Source: Lachnospiraceae bacterium (GTDB taxonomy: Bacteria > Bacillota > Clostridia > Lachnospirales > Lachnospiraceae). From it: a DNA stretch of 37,319 bases. The notes below the pieces were generated by a model that saw only the letters and a list, made by a program, of their open reading frames with translations, was not told the DNA's origin and did not search any database. The translations under genes were made by a program, and so were the position numbers. Shown one piece after another: positions 35,429 to 37,319 of this stretch. Position 1 is the stretch's first letter. Each line of letters begins with the position of its first letter. The DNA lies in NCBI GenBank assembly GCA_017438775.1, contig JAFRUR010000052.1, forward strand, positions 1 to 37,319. Direction: 5' to 3'.

Positions 35429-36646
35429 ATGGACCGGATCGGGATGAAAACGCCGCTCGTGGAGATGGACGGCGACGAGATGACCAGGATCCTCTGGCGC
35501 TTCGTGAAAGACGAACTTCTTCTCCCCTTTGTGGATCTGAAGACGGAGTATTACGACCTCGGCCTGGCGCACCGGGAAGAGACGGGAGACCAGGTCACGG
35601 TGGATTCCGCCCTGGCGACCCGCAAATACGGCGTCGCGGTCAAGTGCGCGACCATCACCCCCAACGCGGATCGCGTGAAGGAGTACGGCCTCTCGCAGAT
35701 GTGGAAGAGCCCCAACGGCACCATCCGCGCCATTCTGGACGGCACGGTCTTTCGCACGCCCATCATCGCGGCGGGCATCGAGCCCTACGTGAAGAACTGG
35801 AAGAAGCCCATCACCATCGCGCGCCACGCCTACGGAGACGTGTACAAGGCGGTGGAGATCAAGGTCCCCGGCCCCGGCACGGCCCAGCTCGTGTTCACGG
35901 GAGAGGACGGGACCGTCATCACGGAGAAGGTCCACGACTTTGCCGGCCCCGGCGTCCTGCAGGGCATGCACAACCTGACCTCCTCCATCGAGAGCTTTGC
36001 CCGCAGCTGCTTCTCCTTTGCGCTGGATTCGCGCATGGACCTGTGGTTCTCGGCCAAGGACACCATCTCCAAGAAGTACGATCACACCTTCAAGGATATT
36101 TTCCAGGATATCTACAATGCGGAGTACCGCGAAAAGTTCGAGGCGGCGGGCATCACGTATTTCTACTCCCTGATCGACGACGTCGTCGCCCGCGTCATCC
36201 GCTCGGAAGGCGGCTTCATCTGGGCCTGCAAGAACTATGACGGCGACGTCATGAGCGACATGCTCGCGACTGCCTTCGGCTCCCTCGCGATGATGACGTC
36301 CGTCCTGGTCAGCCCGGACGGGACCTGCGAATTCGAGGCGGCCCACGGCACGGTGCAGCGCCACTACTACGCGCATCTCGAGGGGAAGGAGACCAGCACC
36401 AACCCCATCGCGACCATTTTCGCCTGGACCGGCGCCCTCAGAAAGCGCGGCCAGCTGGACGGCATCTCCGCCCTGGAGACCTTTGCGGACAAGCTCGAGG
36501 CGGCCTGCCTGGACACCGTCGCCGCGGGTCTCATGACCAAAGACCTGGCGCAGATCACGACCCTGCCGAACGCGCAGACCCTGACCAGCCGCCAGTACAT
36601 CGCCGCCGTGCGGGAACGCCTGGAGAAGAGCCTCGCGCAGGCGTAA
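35429..36646 (+). CDS. icd: Isocitrate dehydrogenase (NADP+), eukaryotic-type
   Basis: The enzyme oxidatively decarboxylates isocitrate to 2-oxoglutarate and makes NADPH, supplying glutamate synthesis. The 405-residue protein belongs to the homodimeric type II group shared with eukaryotes, not the E. coli type: MKTPLVEMDGDEMTRILW opens the fold, followed by ATITPNADRVKEYGLSQMWKSPNGTIR with the isocitrate-binding Ser/Asn pair, the GPGTAQLVF region, LIDDVVARVIRSEGGFIWACKNYDGDVMSD with metal-binding Asp, and the NADP loop EAAHGTVQRHYY...STNP. The ATG at 35429 has AAGGGAGG upstream; an internal ATG five codons in is the other option. It has a consensus promoter and no other TCA-cycle gene beside it. 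Confidence 0.96.
   Translation: MDRIGMKTPLVEMDGDEMTRILWRFVKDELLLPFVDLKTEYYDLGLAHREETGDQVTVDSALATRKYGVAVKCATITPNADRVKEYGLSQMWKSPNGTIRAILDGTVFRTPIIAAGIEPYVKNWKKPITIARHAYGDVYKAVEIKVPGPGTAQLVFTGEDGTVITEKVHDFAGPGVLQGMHNLTSSIESFARSCFSFALDSRMDLWFSAKDTISKKYDHTFKDIFQDIYNAEYREKFEAAGITYFYSLIDDVVARVIRSEGGFIWACKNYDGDVMSDMLATAFGSLAMMTSVLVSPDGTCEFEAAHGTVQRHYYAHLEGKETSTNPIATIFAWTGALRKRGQLDGISALETFADKLEAACLDTVAAGLMTKDLAQITTLPNAQTLTSRQYIAAVRERLEKSLAQA

Positions 36647-37319
<673 letters not shown>

Overview
The window is bacterial, G+C-rich and densely coded. It most resembles a high-G+C member of the Clostridia, probably Lachnospiraceae or a close relative. The signs are a gap-pgk-tpi cluster, a groESL operon under a perfect CIRCE operator, a PadR/DUF2812 pair, a DUF5688 protein, Mini-III RNase beside cysS, TrmK beside dnaG, a FeoA-FeoB fusion, strong AGGAGG ribosome sites and TTGNNN-17-TATANT promoters. 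Stop codons are used in the standard way. I see no phage, transposase, integrase or CRISPR array. The species assignment is inference.

Layout. (1) 1-2746: glycolytic cluster gap (5' cut off), pgk, tpiA, closed by a terminator. (2) 2824-6000: xylulokinase plus an L-fucose/L-arabinose isomerase-family enzyme, a pentose-entry pair, then a terminator. (3) 6012-6998: PadR regulator with two identical operator copies over its own promoter, overlapping a DUF2812 membrane protein. (4) 7020-8460: DUF5688 gene on the minus strand, a direct repeat, and a SEC-C zinc protein. (5) 8489-10295: ilvN and ilvC with their own promoter, ending at a bidirectional terminator. (6) 10418-11311: CAT/E2-type acyltransferase homologue on the minus strand. 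(7) 11666-19893: dgt, dnaG, trmK, an AIM24-family gene, a uridine-kinase-like gene and feoAB. (8) 20131-22923: RNase P RNA, dUTPase, TPR lipoprotein, hflX. (9) 22880-25611: a ThyX-like protein (minus), a CPBP protease (plus) and a diacylglycerol-kinase-family protein (minus). (10) 25948-29970: tRNA-Met, ispF, cysE, cysS, mrnC, rlmB. (11) 30102-32307: tRNA-Thr, an unusual hairpin/repeat cluster, glnS. (12) 32438-37319: an acidic coiled protein (minus), groES, groEL, icd and guaB (3' cut off).

Most of the window is housekeeping: central carbon metabolism, branched-chain amino acid and cysteine synthesis, tRNA charging and modification, rRNA methylation, replication priming, dNTP control, iron uptake and protein folding. 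The points that deserve attention are an in-frame TAA in dnaG exactly in front of the catalytic TOPRIM Asp pair; a cluster of hairpins behind tRNA-Thr that share an 11-nt loop but have different, self-complementary stems; a ThyX-like protein without the RHR motif; an HflX that ends early and overlaps its convergent neighbour; an acyltransferase homologue with Glu in place of the catalytic His; and the absence of rpoD from its usual place between dnaG and trmK.
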